A stretch of 64,000 bases of DNA from UBA4742 sp963734965 (GCA_963734965.1 CAVTJK010000004.1:1736001-1800000), one strand, 5' to 3'. Positions 1 to 10,755 are shown, counted from the first letter of the stretch. A program made the numbers and translations. The notes: generated by a model not told the origin, from the letters alone.

Positions 1-3000
1 CACGGTCGCGTTGGTCAACACGCCGGACGCCGTCGCCGACCAGATCTCAGCGGTGCCGAACTGGGTGTTGGCCCGACGCACGAGCGACCAGGTCAGCCCG
101 GCCCCCGAGACGGTCGTCGACTGGACGGCTGAGGTCGCTCCATCGGCGGCCACGTAGGCGACGAGCAGCTCACCCGGTGCGATCGTCGAGAAGGGCGCGG
201 TGGTCTGCGCGCCATGACCGTCGACGAACACGGTCTTGTCGACGCTGATGGCGCCGGAGGCCGACGAGGTCACGGCGAAGCTTCGCGACACGGAGGGGGC
301 CGGATCGAACGACCCGTTGCCCGCCTGGTCGGCCTTCACCGTGCACGTGCCGACCGCGAGCAGCGTGATGGTCGCGCCGTTCGTGCCACCGGACGTGCAG
401 ATCGTCGGGGTGGTCGTGGTGAAGGCGACGGTCAGCCCTGACGACGCCGTCGCCGACACGGTCAGTGGGGACTGGGCCAACGTGCGAGTAGCCAGGGCAC
501 CGAAGGTGATCGTCTGGCTGGCCTTCCCCGACGAGGTCGTGAACGTGAAGTCCCCCGAGCTGGTGGCGCCGATGCCGTTCGCGCTGTCGACTCGGAAGTG
601 GTAGGTCGTGTTCGCGGTCAGCCCGCTGAGGACCTGCGAATGCGAGCTCACGGCGGTCGAATCGAGGGTGGTCGAGGTCCCGTAGGCCGTGGTCAACCCG
701 TAGTCGACCTGGCTCGATGACGGCTGGTCCGTCGCCCAGGTGACCGTCGCCGAGGTCGTGCCGATGGCCGATGTCCCGACGCCCGAGATCGTGGGCGCGA
801 CGGGCGCGACGCTCACCGGACGCATGATCTCGACGGCGACGAAGTCCCACTGGTCCCCGGCCGGGGTCGGCGAGGCCATGGTGATCGGCGTCTCGACAGG
901 GCCGGCCGGTCCGTTGAGGGCCTGGACCCAGAAGGTCCCGGCCGCGGGGTCGACATCCTGGTGCACCATCGACTGGCCCGGGGCCAACGTGCGCGCCGCC
1001 GCCTGGGACCAGTCGATCCCAACCGCGTACACGACCGAGTTGAAGCCGACCATGTTCAGCGTGGCCGACGGCGCGGAGCCCGCGCCGGCGCCGTTGGCCG
1101 TCACGGCGTTGCCGATGCCGGCCGCGCCTTGATAGGCGACCACCGTCAGGGACTGGTTGTAGGTCCCGACCCCGACGGCCGAGCTCACCGTGACGTTCGA
1201 GAGCACGCCTGTCGCCATGGCCTGCCAGGCCTCGGCCACACCGGACTGGGTGTTCTCGCGGTCGATGAGGGTCCAGGTGAGTCCGGCGCCCGAGACGAGC
1301 GCGGTCTGGCCGATGGACGGGGGCCCGTCCATGCCGACGTAGGCGACGAGCAGCTCTCCGGGCGCGGCGGTGCTGAAGGCGTTGGTCGTCACCGTGCCGC
1401 GGCCGTCCTTCGAGACGGTCTTGTCCACCGTGATCGGGGGCGGGAGCGCGGGCGTCGTCACCGTTGCAGTCACCGGAGCTGCCCGACGTTGCCGTAGGGA
1501 TCGGTCCCGTCGACGCGGTAGTGGTACGTGGTCGACGGCGTGAGCCCGGTCACGACCAGGAAGTGGGCCGTCACCAGGTTGGTGTCGGCCGGACTCTGCT
1601 GCCCGTAGGCCGCGGTGGTGCCGAACTCGACAAGGCTGGAGGCCTGCTCGTCGGTGGTCCACGCAAAGGTGGCCTGGTCTGGCTGTAGATCTATGATGTG
1701 TATGTTCGAGAAGACGGGCGGAGTCGTCCGTGGGGGCGAGGTGGTGAAGGTGAAGTTGGGGCTGACGGCCTCGTTGCCGGAAGAGTCGGTGCTGCGGATG
1801 CGGGCGACGTAGCTCGTGTTGGGCGCCAGGCCCGTGATCGTCTGGGCGTGGGTGGTCAGCAGCGTGGGGTCGAGCGTGGTCGACTGCCCGAACGAGGTGG
1901 TGGTGCCGTAGTCGATCTTGCGAGGACGCCGGCTCGTCGGTCGTCCAGTTGACCGTGGCCCGATCGGGACCAACTGCGTTGACCGACCGGCCCGAGATCA
2001 CCGGCGGGGTGACGTCGTTGCTGGCCGCCGGCAAGAGCTCGATCCCCGTCATGTTCCAGCGATCGAGGACGGGATTCGAATCGGCCAGCGTCACCGTCGT
2101 GCCGGCCGCCGCGGTCGGTCCCGGCGGAGCCTGCACCCAGCTCGACGTCGTTGCCCGCCTCGTTGACCCACTGCTCCACGATCTCCTGGCCCGCAACGAC
2201 ATCGTGGGGCGTGTAGTGATCAGGGTCGTTGCCCACGCCGATCACCCACGACCCGGGCTGGGTCGTCGTGATCGGCACCGAGGGCGCGCCGGTGCTCCCG
2301 CTCGCCGCCGGCCACGGCGCCGATGCCGCTCGCCCCCTTTATGGCGAACACCGTCATGGCCTGGTCGAATCCGGGTGAGGACGTGTTCGAGGTGACGACC
2401 ACGTTGCTGAGCGGGGTGGGGGCCATCGCCGTCCACACCTCGGACGTACCCGCCTGGGTGTTCGTGCGCTTGGCCAGGTGCCACGTGAGGCCGCCGCCGG
2501 CCACCGTCGCGGTCTGCGGGGTGGCGCCGCCCTGAGCGGACACCAGCGCCACCAGCAGCTCGTTGGGCGACGACGTGGTGAACGCCGGCGTGTCGGCCGG
2601 ACCCGGGCCCTGGTCGATGAACGACTGGTCGATCACGAACGAACCCTGCGACATCAGCGGGCTGATCGGGGTGACGGTGTCACCGTTGATCTGCAGCTTG
2701 ATGTCCGTCGTGTTGTTGGCCTTGTCGGACTCGACGAAGTTGTTGTCAGGATCGGCTACGGCTCGGAACCAGTAGGTCCCGTCGGGCACACCGGTGATGT
2801 CGATGCTCTGGCCGGGATCGCGCCGGTCGTACAGGTCGCCCCAGCCCGGATCGATGCCGCGCACGTTGGTCGGGCTGGCACAGGTCGAGTTGTACATGCC
2901 GATGTTGGCCGGCGAGTGGGCCAGCGTCGGGTCGACGCGCACCGAGTCGGCGATGCAGAAGCCGTTCTTGGGGCTGATGGCGACGGGCGCACCGACCGAT

Positions 3001-3476
3001 CCGTCGGCGTTGGGCGAGTAGAGGCCGAACGACGCCAGCGGGAAGTGAAAGTGACCGTGGGCGGCGTGGTAGAAGAACTGGTCGTGCACCTGGATCGACT
3101 GCTCGAGGACCGGGTTGCCATTGGCGTCGTAGGAGTACAGACGCTGGATGCCGTCGGCCAGGTTGGTCGACGAGTTGTAGTTGGTCGGCAGGATGTCGAG
3201 CGGGCCCTGGCCCGCGTCGAACACGATGTGCTCGTACTGGAAGAGCTTGGTGCCGTCGCCGGGTTCGGTGATGGCGAACTTGCTCGTCGGGATGATCGAC
3301 TCGAGATCGGGGTAGGCGATCGGTCCCGCGGCGGCGGCCACGCGGGTGTGCACCAGGGGGGCCAGCAGCAGTCCGGCCAGCAGCACCATGATCCCGAACA
3401 CTCGAGGGGCCGGATGACGACGGCGACTTCTCCCAGGTCGGTCGGCCCCATCGACTAGCTCGTCAATCCCGCGCAC
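1..3476 (-). CDS. Secreted lysyl-oxidase-like protein with repeated beta modules and FN3 domains (partial, frameshifted)
   Basis: The N-terminus has Arg-rich residues and a hydrophobic signal segment; the GTG start at 3476 follows GAGGAG by 7 nt. Residues about 50-250 are a bacterial lysyl oxidase domain: Cu-binding HGHFHF after YHAA, and the conserved GWGDLYDRRDPGQSIDITG stretch. The rest is modular: a module of about 190 residues opening with a P-x-ELLVA-type motif occurs three times (about 2660-2040, 1435-825, 250-1), separated by two FN3 domains (about 2030-1490), one FN3 (800-535) and an Ig/MBG-like domain opening with QTITFGAL (527-255). The frame is broken four times, near 2300, 2140, 1920 and 1487; each break is repaired by one base and the flanks stay homologous to the other repeats. 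The 3' end lies outside the window. Likely an extracellular copper amine oxidase or adhesin; substrate unknown. Confidence 0.8.
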
Positions 3477-3736
3477 AACCAGACTCCTCGTCGTTGTTGA
3501 CCACTGAGCGTGAGACCAGGCCCCAGGCGCCCGACCCAGACCGCCGCATCGTGTCAGTCGAGGCTGAAGCTGGCCTGAACTCGGCCTGAAATGTCAACGT
3601 CGACACACAATGGCGGTGCATGCCGGACGCCTACGCCGGGCGCCGCGCCGCGGTTCGCGCGAGTGGCCAACGTCACGATCGTGACCACCACGACCGGTGA
3701 GGACCGCGGATGATCCTGGTGGGGGTCGCGGTGGAG

Positions 3737-3809
3737 AGCCCGAGAAGGGAATCGAACCCTTGACCTGCTCATTACGAGTGAGCCGCTCTGCCGACTGAGC
3801 TACCCGGGC
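3737..3809 (-). tRNA. tRNA-Thr (anticodon CGU)
   Basis: Read on the minus strand this folds as a complete cloverleaf: acceptor GCCCGGG pairs with CTCGGGC (one G-U), the D arm contains AGCTCAGT, the anticodon stem GCTCA/TGAGC encloses the loop CTCGTAA with anticodon CGT, and the T arm contains GGTTCGATTCC. CGU reads ACG (Thr). A discriminator U follows; the CCA end is not encoded. Confidence 0.96.
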
Positions 3810-3897
3810 GGGGTGGGAGCCGACGTTACCAGCCGCCCTCGACGGTCCCCGAACCCGTTCTCGCACCCGCGCGGCTCGGCGCGCCGCCGAGATCGGA

Positions 3898-4389
3898 TCA
3901 GTGAGGCGGGAGCTGGCAGGCGGCGTCGATGCCGAGGACGTGGTTGAGCCGACCAAAGGCGATCCACGAGCCGATCGACATCGACAGCTCGATGATCTCA
4001 GGGTCGGAGTAGGCCGCCTTCATCGTCGACCAGAACCTCTCGTCGTCGTCGAGGCTCAGGTGTTCGGTCGCGAACCGCTCCGCGTACTCGGCCGCCAGCC
4101 GCTCGCGATCGCTCAGGTTCTCGCTGTCGCGCCATGTCGCGATGTCGGCGTAGAACGACTCGTCGACCTTCTCGCCCTCGCGCTCGGTGCGCCAGTCGAG
4201 GCAGAAGAGGCAGTGGTTGACCTGGGCGATGCGCGTGCGGGCCGCTTCGAACTCGCGCAGGGTGAGCGACGAGTGCTCGTACACCGCGGCCGAGAACATG
4301 GCGGCGGGCACGCCGATCTTGGGGACGGCTTCACCCCACACCCACGTGACCGGTTCCTTGTCGGATGGGAGATCGACGCGCAGAGCCAT
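3898..4389 (-). CDS. AhpD-like / carboxymuconolactone decarboxylase family protein
   Basis: The 163-residue protein has the AhpD-type thiol motif in NHCLFCLDWR (Cys-x-x-Cys around residue 60), followed by the helical region typical of the CMD/AhpD superfamily. Members are peroxidase-linked thiol proteins or decarboxylases; the CxxC favours a redox role, and no substrate can be named. A -10-like TACCGT (4403-4398) ends 8 nt before the ATG, so the transcript is probably leaderless and this start is favoured. It is a single-gene unit between the tRNA and a hairpin that closes the holB operon. Confidence 0.85.
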   Translation of the reverse strand: MALRVDLPSDKEPVTWVWGEAVPKIGVPAAMFSAAVYEHSSLTLREFEAARTRIAQVNHCLFCLDWRTEREGEKVDESFYADIATWRDSENLSDRERLAAEYAERFATEHLSLDDDERFWSTMKAAYSDPEIIELSMSIGSWIAFGRLNHVLGIDAACQLPPH

Positions 4390-4454
4390 GGGACCTGACG
4401 GTACGTCAGATGTTCCGGCCTGCCAACCGGCGCCGGCCGACGCATCACCGCTTT

Positions 4455-4497
4455 TGGCGACGAATCGCCGCCCCGTAGGGGGCGGATTCGGTCGCCA
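4455..4497 (-). terminator. Long hairpin downstream of holB
   Basis: TGGCGAC (4455-4461) pairs with GTCGCCA (4491-4497). Inside, GAATC pairs with GATTC and CCGCCCC with GGGGCGG around a short loop. It lies just past the holB stop in the direction of transcription. There is no U-run on that side, so termination efficiency is uncertain. Confidence 0.55.
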
Positions 4498-4540
4498 GAA
4501 GCCTGGGGGAACCCGTGAGCCGGAGAGGAGAGGCCGGGGA

Positions 4541-5602
4541 TCAGGCGATGGCGCCGAGGCGCACGAACAGCGCCTGGAACTGCAGCTGCTCGTTGGGATT
4601 GCGCACCAGGCCCTCGGCCGTGGCCTGGATGGCGGCGAGCGCCTCGGCGACAGGGGCCGGGCGCCCGGCCACGGCCAACTCGTCGCGGTAGTGACGAGCG
4701 ATGACCGCCAGCCCGAACCTCAGCTCGTCGATGCGGTGCCGGCGCTGCTCACGCTTGTGGCGGTCGGCCAGGCTCTTGCGGCCGGACCCGCGCTCGCCCA
4801 TCTGCTTGACCTGTTCCTCGAGCTCGGCTTCCTCGAGCTCCTGACGGGTCCGCAGCGGCGCGGCGGCGTCGTCGATCATGGCGAACAGGTCATCGACGAG
4901 GCGGGCGGCGGTCGCGCCGGTGCCGTCGAGCTCGGTCGGCACGGCGGCCCACGCGTCGCGTCGCAGCGCCAGGCGCTCGTCGTTGGCCAACAGGCGCGCC
5001 CGGCCGAGGTCACCGGCCGCCGCCGCGGCCGCCGTCTCCGCCGCCGCCGGCTCGATGCCTTCGCTCACGAGGCGATCGGCGATGGCCCTGGTCGGCACCG
5101 GCCCGAGATCGATGCGCACACACCGCGACGCGATCGTCACCAGCTCGGGCGGCACCTCTTCGGCGAGCACCACGAACACCGTCCCCGCCGCCGGTTCCTC
5201 GATCGCCTTCAACAGGATCGGCGCGTTGCGCAGCACGAGGTGGAACTCGTCGAGGACCAGCACCTTGCGTCGCCCTTCGACGGGGGCGCGGCTGGCCAGG
5301 TCGACGATCTCGCGAGCCTGCTCAGCGGTGATCCAGGGCCCAGTTCGCTCGGTGATCACCAGATCGGGATGGATCTCGGCCAGGGCCAGGCGGCGGTGGC
5401 GCTCGGCGTCGGCTCCCTCGGATCCCTGGCTGAGCAGATCGGCGGCGAAGGCGGCGGCCAGCGCCCGCTTGCCGCTCCCCCGCGGGCCCACCAGCAGATA
5501 GGCGTGCACCGGAGCCTGGGCGGCGGCGCGCAACTGAGCCACGGCCCGCTCCTGGCCCACCACCGTCGCCCATGGGTCGACGGCTGGCTCGATCAGACTC
5601 AC
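4541..5602 (-). CDS. holB: DNA polymerase III delta'-type clamp-loader subunit
   Basis: This 353-residue AAA+ protein has Walker A GPRGSGKR near residue 40, a Walker B-like VLDEFH around 120 and a sensor-type region EEPAAGTVFVVLAEE, followed by the helical collar typical of DnaX/HolB. It is part of the clamp loader that places the beta clamp during replication. Its start overlaps the tmk stop by 4 nt (ATGA-type overlap), and tmk-holB adjacency is widely conserved in bacteria, which supports delta' rather than DnaX. I see no zinc-module cysteine cluster, and the C-terminal domain is rich in Glu/Arg. Confidence 0.88.
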   Translation of the reverse strand: MSLIEPAVDPWATVVGQERAVAQLRAAAQAPVHAYLLVGPRGSGKRALAAAFAADLLSQGSEGADAERHRRLALAEIHPDLVITERTGPWITAEQAREIVDLASRAPVEGRRKVLVLDEFHLVLRNAPILLKAIEEPAAGTVFVVLAEEVPPELVTIASRCVRIDLGPVPTRAIADRLVSEGIEPAAAETAAAAAAGDLGRARLLANDERLALRRDAWAAVPTELDGTGATAARLVDDLFAMIDDAAAPLRTRQELEEAELEEQVKQMGERGSGRKSLADRHKREQRRHRIDELRFGLAVIARHYRDELAVAGRPAPVAEALAAIQATAEGLVRNPNEQLQFQALFVRLGAIA

Positions 5603-6228
5603 ACGAGGAGTTGTAGCCGCTCGCCGACCACCTCGCGAACGCGCTCGGTCACCGAGCTCGGAGACGCCGACCCGTCGACGACCACCCAGCGCTCGGGGTC
5701 GGCCGCCGCCATCGCCCGGAATCCAGCGGCGACGCGGGCGTGGAAGTCCTCACCCTCGCGCTCGAACCGATCCCGATCGGGCCCCAGCCGGGCTGACGCC
5801 ACCTCCAAGCTCACATCGAGCAGCACGATCAGGTCGGGCCAGACGCCGTGGCACGCCCACTCGGAGATCCGAAGGATCTCGTCGGTCGGCAACCCTCGGC
5901 CGTACCCCTGGTAGGCGACCGACGAGCCGACGAACCGGTCGGTGACGACGTGGCGCCCGGCCGCCAACGCCGGGGCCACGACCTGGTCGATGTGCTGGGC
6001 CCGGTCGGCGGCCATGAGGAGGGCCTCGGCCCGATCGGTCAGCCCGACGGTCCCAGGGTCGAGCAGGATGGCCCGCAACTTGGCGCCCACCTCGGTTCCC
6101 CCCGGCTCGCGCGTCAGCACCGCATCGAGTGCTCCGGCCAGCGCCCGGGCCTGGGTCGACTTGCCACACCCCTCGCCGCCCTCGAAGGCGATGAACCGCC
6201 CGGACGCGCCGCCGGTCGTCGCGCTCAC
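5599..6228 (-). CDS. tmk: Thymidylate kinase
   Basis: The 209-residue protein phosphorylates dTMP to dTDP. Visible motifs are the P-loop FEGGEGCGKSTQ near the N-terminus, REPGG (about residue 40), and DRFVGSSVAYQG (about 90), the DR(Y/F) lid region. The GTG start at 6228 lies in the same reading frame as the upstream MFS gene, separated by one TGA and three codons. Some Actinomycetota, such as Streptomyces, encode Tmk as the C-terminal part of a membrane transporter-like protein, so this is either a naturally split version of that fusion or one created by a sequence error. Confidence 0.95.
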   Translation of the reverse strand: MSATTGGASGRFIAFEGGEGCGKSTQARALAGALDAVLTREPGGTEVGAKLRAILLDPGTVGLTDRAEALLMAADRAQHIDQVVAPALAAGRHVVTDRFVGSSVAYQGYGRGLPTDEILRISEWACHGVWPDLIVLLDVSLEVASARLGPDRDRFEREGEDFHARVAAGFRAMAAADPERWVVVDGSASPSSVTERVREVVGERLQLLV

Positions 6229-6237
6229 GCGCCGAGC

Positions 6238-7695
6238 TCACCGAGTCGAGGTCCCGGCGTCGGCGCCGGACGCTGCGACGGATGGGTCCCGGCAGCGAAA
6301 GGCGCGAGAGCGCTGACCGGCCCGGACCGAGTGCAGAGCCAGCACCCCCGCCGCCATGATGATGGTCGCCGCCAACCACAGCGCCAGGCGCACACCGGGA
6401 AGGGCGATGCGCACTCCTTCGATCGTGACGGCGCCGCCGAACCAACGGTCGGACAGCCCGCCCAGCAGCGCGGCGATCAACGGTCCGATGATCATCGACG
6501 TCAGCACGCACAGGCGCACGAGCGTGTTGAGCGAGCTGAAGACCCGCCCGCGGTAGTCGTCGTCGACCTCCTGTTGCAACAGCACGAAGCCTTCGACGTA
6601 GACCGGCCCGACGGCCACGCCCATGAGGCCCACGGCGACCGTCGCCATCCCCAAGGTCCCGGCGCTGGCCGCCACGAACAGCAGGGCGCCGGCCAGGAAG
6701 AGACAGCCCGTGAAGACCCGTTCGGGCTGGAGCCGACGCTGGAAGACGGCCACGCCCAGAGCGCCCAGGGCGACACCGAAGCCGAGCGCGGTGGTGAACA
6801 GGCCGTAGCCGGCGGGACCGGAGTGCAACACGTCGGCGGCGTACACCGCCCCGAGAGGGATGAGCATCCCGCCACCGATGAGGCCGGTGGCCAAACCGAT
6901 GTTGACGGCGCGCACGGTCGGGTTGATGAAGATGAACTGCCACCCCTCGCGCAGCTCGCGCAGGGTCTGGCCCAGACCCGAGTCGGCCGACCGTGCCTCG
7001 TCGGCGCGCGACCGGCTCCGCCCGATGGCCAGGCGGCTCACCAGGAACGCCGAGGTCAGGAAGGTGAGGCCGTCGACGTAGAAGGCCAGCGCCATCTGGT
7101 CGGTCGAGAACAGGTGCCCGGCGCCGACGCCAGCGAGCCACGCCGACACGTCGGCCAGCACGACGAACAGCAGCGCGGCGAACGGGAAGGTGCCGTAGGC
7201 GGCGGCCAACGACAGCGAGTTGGCCCGCGCCAGATCAGCCTGGGGCACCAGGTTGGGCACGCTGGCGTCCTTGGCCGGCGACCACAGCAGCGTCAGCGCT
7301 TCGAGCACCAACGACGCCAGCACCAGTGCGGGCAGGCCCTTGACGAAGGGCAGACACACCACCACCGCGGCGCGGCCCAGATCGCAACCCATCATCACCT
7401 TCTTGCGGTCCCACCGATCGACCAGCACGCCGGCCAACGGGCCAAAGAAGAACCCCGGCACGATGCGGGCCGCCAGCACCACCGAGATGGCGCCGGCCCC
7501 GGCGCCGGCCGAGCCGCCGACCTTGGCCGCCAGCAAGATGATGGCCGACAGACCCAGCCAGTCGCCCGTGGCCGAGACGACCTGGACGATCCAGAGGCGG
7601 AAGAACTGGCGCGACCCGAACAGGCGCGTGATCCGATCCGGCGCCCGCGAGGTCGGCTCCTCTGCCGAACCGGGATCGGGACGCGCGGAAGCCAC
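6238..7695 (-). CDS. MFS transporter, upstream partner of Tmk
   Basis: A major facilitator superfamily protein of about 485 residues with roughly 12 hydrophobic segments and the motif LVDRWDRKKVMMG (loop 2-3 signature) near residue 80. The substrate is unknown. A TAATCT hexamer (7709-7704) ends 8 nt before GTG 7695, so I take this as a leaderless start; a further in-frame GTG exists at 7770. It reads in frame toward tmk, ending at TGA 6240-6238. Its order and phase match the MFS-Tmk fusion of other Actinomycetota, which hints at a link to nucleotide metabolism, but no function is shown. Confidence 0.85.
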   Translation of the reverse strand: MASARPDPGSAEEPTSRAPDRITRLFGSRQFFRLWIVQVVSATGDWLGLSAIILLAAKVGGSAGAGAGAISVVLAARIVPGFFFGPLAGVLVDRWDRKKVMMGCDLGRAAVVVCLPFVKGLPALVLASLVLEALTLLWSPAKDASVPNLVPQADLARANSLSLAAAYGTFPFAALLFVVLADVSAWLAGVGAGHLFSTDQMALAFYVDGLTFLTSAFLVSRLAIGRSRSRADEARSADSGLGQTLRELREGWQFIFINPTVRAVNIGLATGLIGGGMLIPLGAVYAADVLHSGPAGYGLFTTALGFGVALGALGVAVFQRRLQPERVFTGCLFLAGALLFVAASAGTLGMATVAVGLMGVAVGPVYVEGFVLLQQEVDDDYRGRVFSSLNTLVRLCVLTSMIIGPLIAALLGGLSDRWFGGAVTIEGVRIALPGVRLALWLAATIIMAAGVLALHSVRAGQRSRAFRCRDPSVAASGADAGTSTR

Positions 7696-7823
7696 GATCG
7701 CAGAGATTACGGCCCGACCGACCTCGCTCCGGGCATCGTCACCGCCCCCGCGTCGACCGCCGACGGGCACCGCCTGCGCCGCTGAACTCGCGAGACGGGC
7801 GCTGGGCGGAGCCGAACGGTGGC

Positions 7824-10636
7824 TCAGAAGGGCTCGTCGGCAGCCGCTTCGGCCACCGAGGCCGGGGTGATGGCCCGCGCCACCTTCTTCGCCGCCGTCT
7901 TGGATCCGGCCTTCTTGGCCGCGCTCTTCTTGGTGCCGGCCTTCTTGGCCGTGGTCTTCTTGGCCTTCTTGGCCGGTGCTCGCTTGCGGGCCGTCTTCTT
8001 GGCCGGACCACGCTCGCGCCGATCGGCCAGCAGTTCGGCGGCCCGCTCGTCGGTCAGGGTCTCGACGTCGTCGAGCTTGCGCAACGAAGCATTGGTCTCG
8101 CCATCGGTCACATAGGGCCCGAAGCGGCCGTCCTTGATCACCATCGCCTTGCCGCTCACCGGGTCCTCGCCCAGCTGGCGCAGCGGCGGTTTGGCCACCT
8201 GACCTCGGCGCAACTTCGGTTGGGCGAACAGAGCGATGGCCTCGGGCAGCTCGACGGTGAGCAACTGCTCCTCGTTGGTCAGGCTGCGGCTGTCCTTCTT
8301 GCCGTCGGGCAGATCCTTTTGGATGTAGGGCCCGTAACGACCGTTCTGGGCCGTGATCTCGACCCCGTCGGCCGGATCGATGCCCACGACGCGCGGGAGC
8401 GACAGCAGTTCGAGGGCCTGGCCGAGATCGACGACGTCGACCGTCATGGTCGAGAACAACGAGGCCATCTTGGGCTTGGTCTGCCCGTCGTCGTCGTACT
8501 CGCCCAGCTGCACGTAGGGGCCGAAGCGCCCGTTCTTGGCGTAGACCATGAGGCCGGTGGCCGGATCGGCGCCGAGCTCACGACCGCCCTTGGGCGCGGC
8601 GAGCAGCTCGAGCGCCTTGTCGACGGTCAGCTCGTCGGGCGCCAGCGTCGCCGGGATGCTCGCGGTGTCGTCGCCCCGGATGAGATAGGGACTGTTGTCA
8701 CGTCCGGGCTTGGCGACGATCAACACGCCGTCCGGATCGAGACCGATGGGGATGGCGTTGACCTCGGCCGCATCGATGTCGTCGATGTGGTCGCTCACCA
8801 TCTGCTTGAGCCCGCCCGAGCGCTGCCCGTTGTCGTCGGCCGGTCCGAAGTAGAAGTCGGCCAGCCACGGGACGAGCTCCTCGGTCCCACCGGCGATCTC
8901 GTCGAGGTCGTCTTCCATGTGGGCCGTGAACGAGTAGTCGACCAGGTCGGGGAAGTGGCGCTCGAGCAGGTTCACGACGGCGAACGCCTTGAACGACGGG
9001 ACCAGCGCCGTGCCCTTCTTCCACACGTACTCGCGGTCCTGGATCGTCTTGATGGTCGACGCGTAGGTCGACGGCCGTCCGACGCCGAGCTCCTCGAGCC
9101 GCTTCACGAGTGAGGCCTCGGTGTAGCGCGCCGGGGGCTGGGTCTCGTGGCCATGAGGCTCGATCGAGCGCACGTCGAGGCCGTCGCCCTCGGCCATGAC
9201 CGGCAGCTGGCGCTCCTGCTCGTCGGCGTCGTCGTCCTCGTCGCGATCGACCACGTAGGCCAGGCGGAACCCCTGATGGGTGATGATCGTGCCGCTGGTC
9301 GAGAACTCCGCGTCGGTCCACACCCCGCCGGCCGCGTTGGACGCGCCGAGGCGCACCGTCACCGTCTCGCCGGTCGCATCGGTCATCTGCGAGGCGATCG
9401 TGCGCTTCCAGATCAGCTCGTAGACCTGGGCGTCGGCCCGGCTGACCTCGCGGGCGACCTGGTCGGGTGAGCGGAACGTGTCGCCGGCGGGGCGGATGGC
9501 TTCGTGGGCCTCCTGGGCGTTCTTCACCTTCTTGGCGTAGTGGCGCGGCTGGTCGGGCAGGTACTCGCGCCCGTAGCGCTGGGCGATCTCGGTGCGAGCC
9601 GCGGTGAGGGCCGTCTCCGACAACGTCGTCGAATCGGTCCGCATGTAGGTGATGTACCCGGCCTCGTAGAGGCTCTGGGCCGATCGCATGGCCATCGAGG
9701 ACGACAGGCGCAGCTTGCGCCCGGCCTCCTGTTGGAAGGTCGAGGTGATGAAGGGAGGCGACGGCCGCCGGCGGTAGGGGCGGCGATCGATCGAGCGCAC
9801 CGCGAAGGAGGCGTTGGTCAGCTCGCCCGCCAGCGCGCCGGCCCGGACCTCGTCGATCACGACCGCGCCGCCTCTGAGCCGCCCGTCCTCGCCGAAGTCC
9901 TTGCCCGCCGCCACTCGGTCGCCGTCGAGCTCGACCAGGTTGGCCGTGAAGGTACGCGCGTCGGCTTCGTCGCTGGCGCCCGTGGCGAACTGGCCCTCGA
10001 GATCCCAGTACGACGCGCTGACGAAGCGCATCCGCTCGCGTTCACGTTCGACCACCAGCCGGGTGCCCACGCTCTGCACCCGACCGACCGTGCTCCCCTG
10101 ACCCACCTTCTGACGGGCGACCGAAGCCAGGGGGCCGTACCCGTAGATCCGATCGAGCAGGCGACGCGCCTCTTGGGCGTCGACCAGGCGCCGATCGATG
10201 TCGCGCGGGTTCTCGAGGGCGGCCTGGATGGCCTGCGGGGTGATCTCGTGGAACACCATGCGCTTGACCGGCATCGACGCCGGCGGGTTCAGCACCTCGA
10301 GCAGGTGCCAGGCGATGGCCTCGCCCTCGCGATCCTCATCTGTGGCCAGATAGAGCTCGGACGCCCCCTTGAGCAGATCCTTGAGCCGGCGAACGACGTC
10401 CTTCTTGCCCTGGGGCACGATGTAGAGGGGTTTGAAGTCGTTGTCGACGTCGATGCCGAGGATCTCCCACTGCCGCTTCTGAGCCTCGGGCACGTCGGCG
10501 GCCCGCGGGGCAGGTCACGGATGTGGCCGATCGAGGCCTCGACATCGGACGCGTCGATGACCTCGGAATCGTTCAGGAAGCGCTGGATGGTCTTCGCCTT
10601 GGCCGGCGATTCCACGATGACGAGCGGGTTGGCCAT
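7824..10636 (-). CDS. topA: DNA topoisomerase I (one frameshift)
   Basis: Type IA topoisomerase relaxing negative supercoils, about 937 residues once repaired. The Toprim domain has VIVESPAKAKT at the N-terminus and ATDEDREGEAIAWHL; the catalytic Tyr lies in TYMRTDST; four C-terminal modules of the GRFGPYV type follow; the tail is very rich in Lys and Ala, as in other Actinomycetota, and binds DNA. There is no zinc-finger cluster. The frame breaks near 10502: restoring one base in a G/C run joins IGHIRDLPRG to the downstream VPEAQKRQWEILGI. Since topA is essential, this is probably a sequence error. A TTGACA box and CAACCT hexamer sit just upstream of the ATG. Confidence 0.93.
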
Positions 10637-10643
10637 TGCCGAC

Positions 10644-10673
10644 AGGTTGAGAGCACGCCGGCCCCCATGTCAA
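10644..10673 (-). promoter_or_regulatory. topA promoter, probably leaderless
   Basis: On the minus strand a perfect -35 TTGACA (10673-10668) is followed after 18 nt by CAACCT (10649-10644), which ends 7 nt before the topA ATG at 10636. Transcription should start at or beside the start codon. Confidence 0.5.
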
Positions 10674-10716
10674 ACGGTTCGCTCAGCGATAGGAGGTGGA
10701 TACAGACGGCGACTGG

Positions 10717-10749
10717 TTGACAACCCGGATTGTGTTAGGCATACTTACC
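10717..10749 (+). promoter_or_regulatory. bfd promoter with possible iron-regulator box
   Basis: A perfect -35 TTGACA (10717-10722) is followed after 17 nt by the -10-like CATACT (10740-10745), ending 7 nt before GTG 10753 and 10 nt before ATG 10756. The -10 lies inside TTAGGCATACTTACC (10735-10749), whose arms TTAGG and TTACC recall a degenerate DtxR/IdeR-type box. The promoter call is fairly firm; the iron box is inference. Confidence 0.5.
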
Positions 10750-10755
10750 GACGTG

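Noticed and set aside
1..3476. Four separate genes in the lysyl-oxidase region
   Set aside because: The pieces are collinear, and each break is repaired by one base with homology to the other repeats continuing across it. I treat it as one gene.
3554..3956. Two short minus-strand frames around the tRNA
   Set aside because: They run through tRNA-Thr and its flanks; the matches to short Ser/Arg-rich peptides are produced by the tRNA sequence itself.
5848..7785. 645-residue open frame on the plus strand
   Set aside because: Antisense to the MFS and tmk genes; rich in Gln/His/Arg with no domain.
7900..8020. Lys/Ala codon repeats as a tandem DNA repeat
   Set aside because: It is the Lys/Ala-rich C-terminal tail of TopA, common in Actinomycetota.
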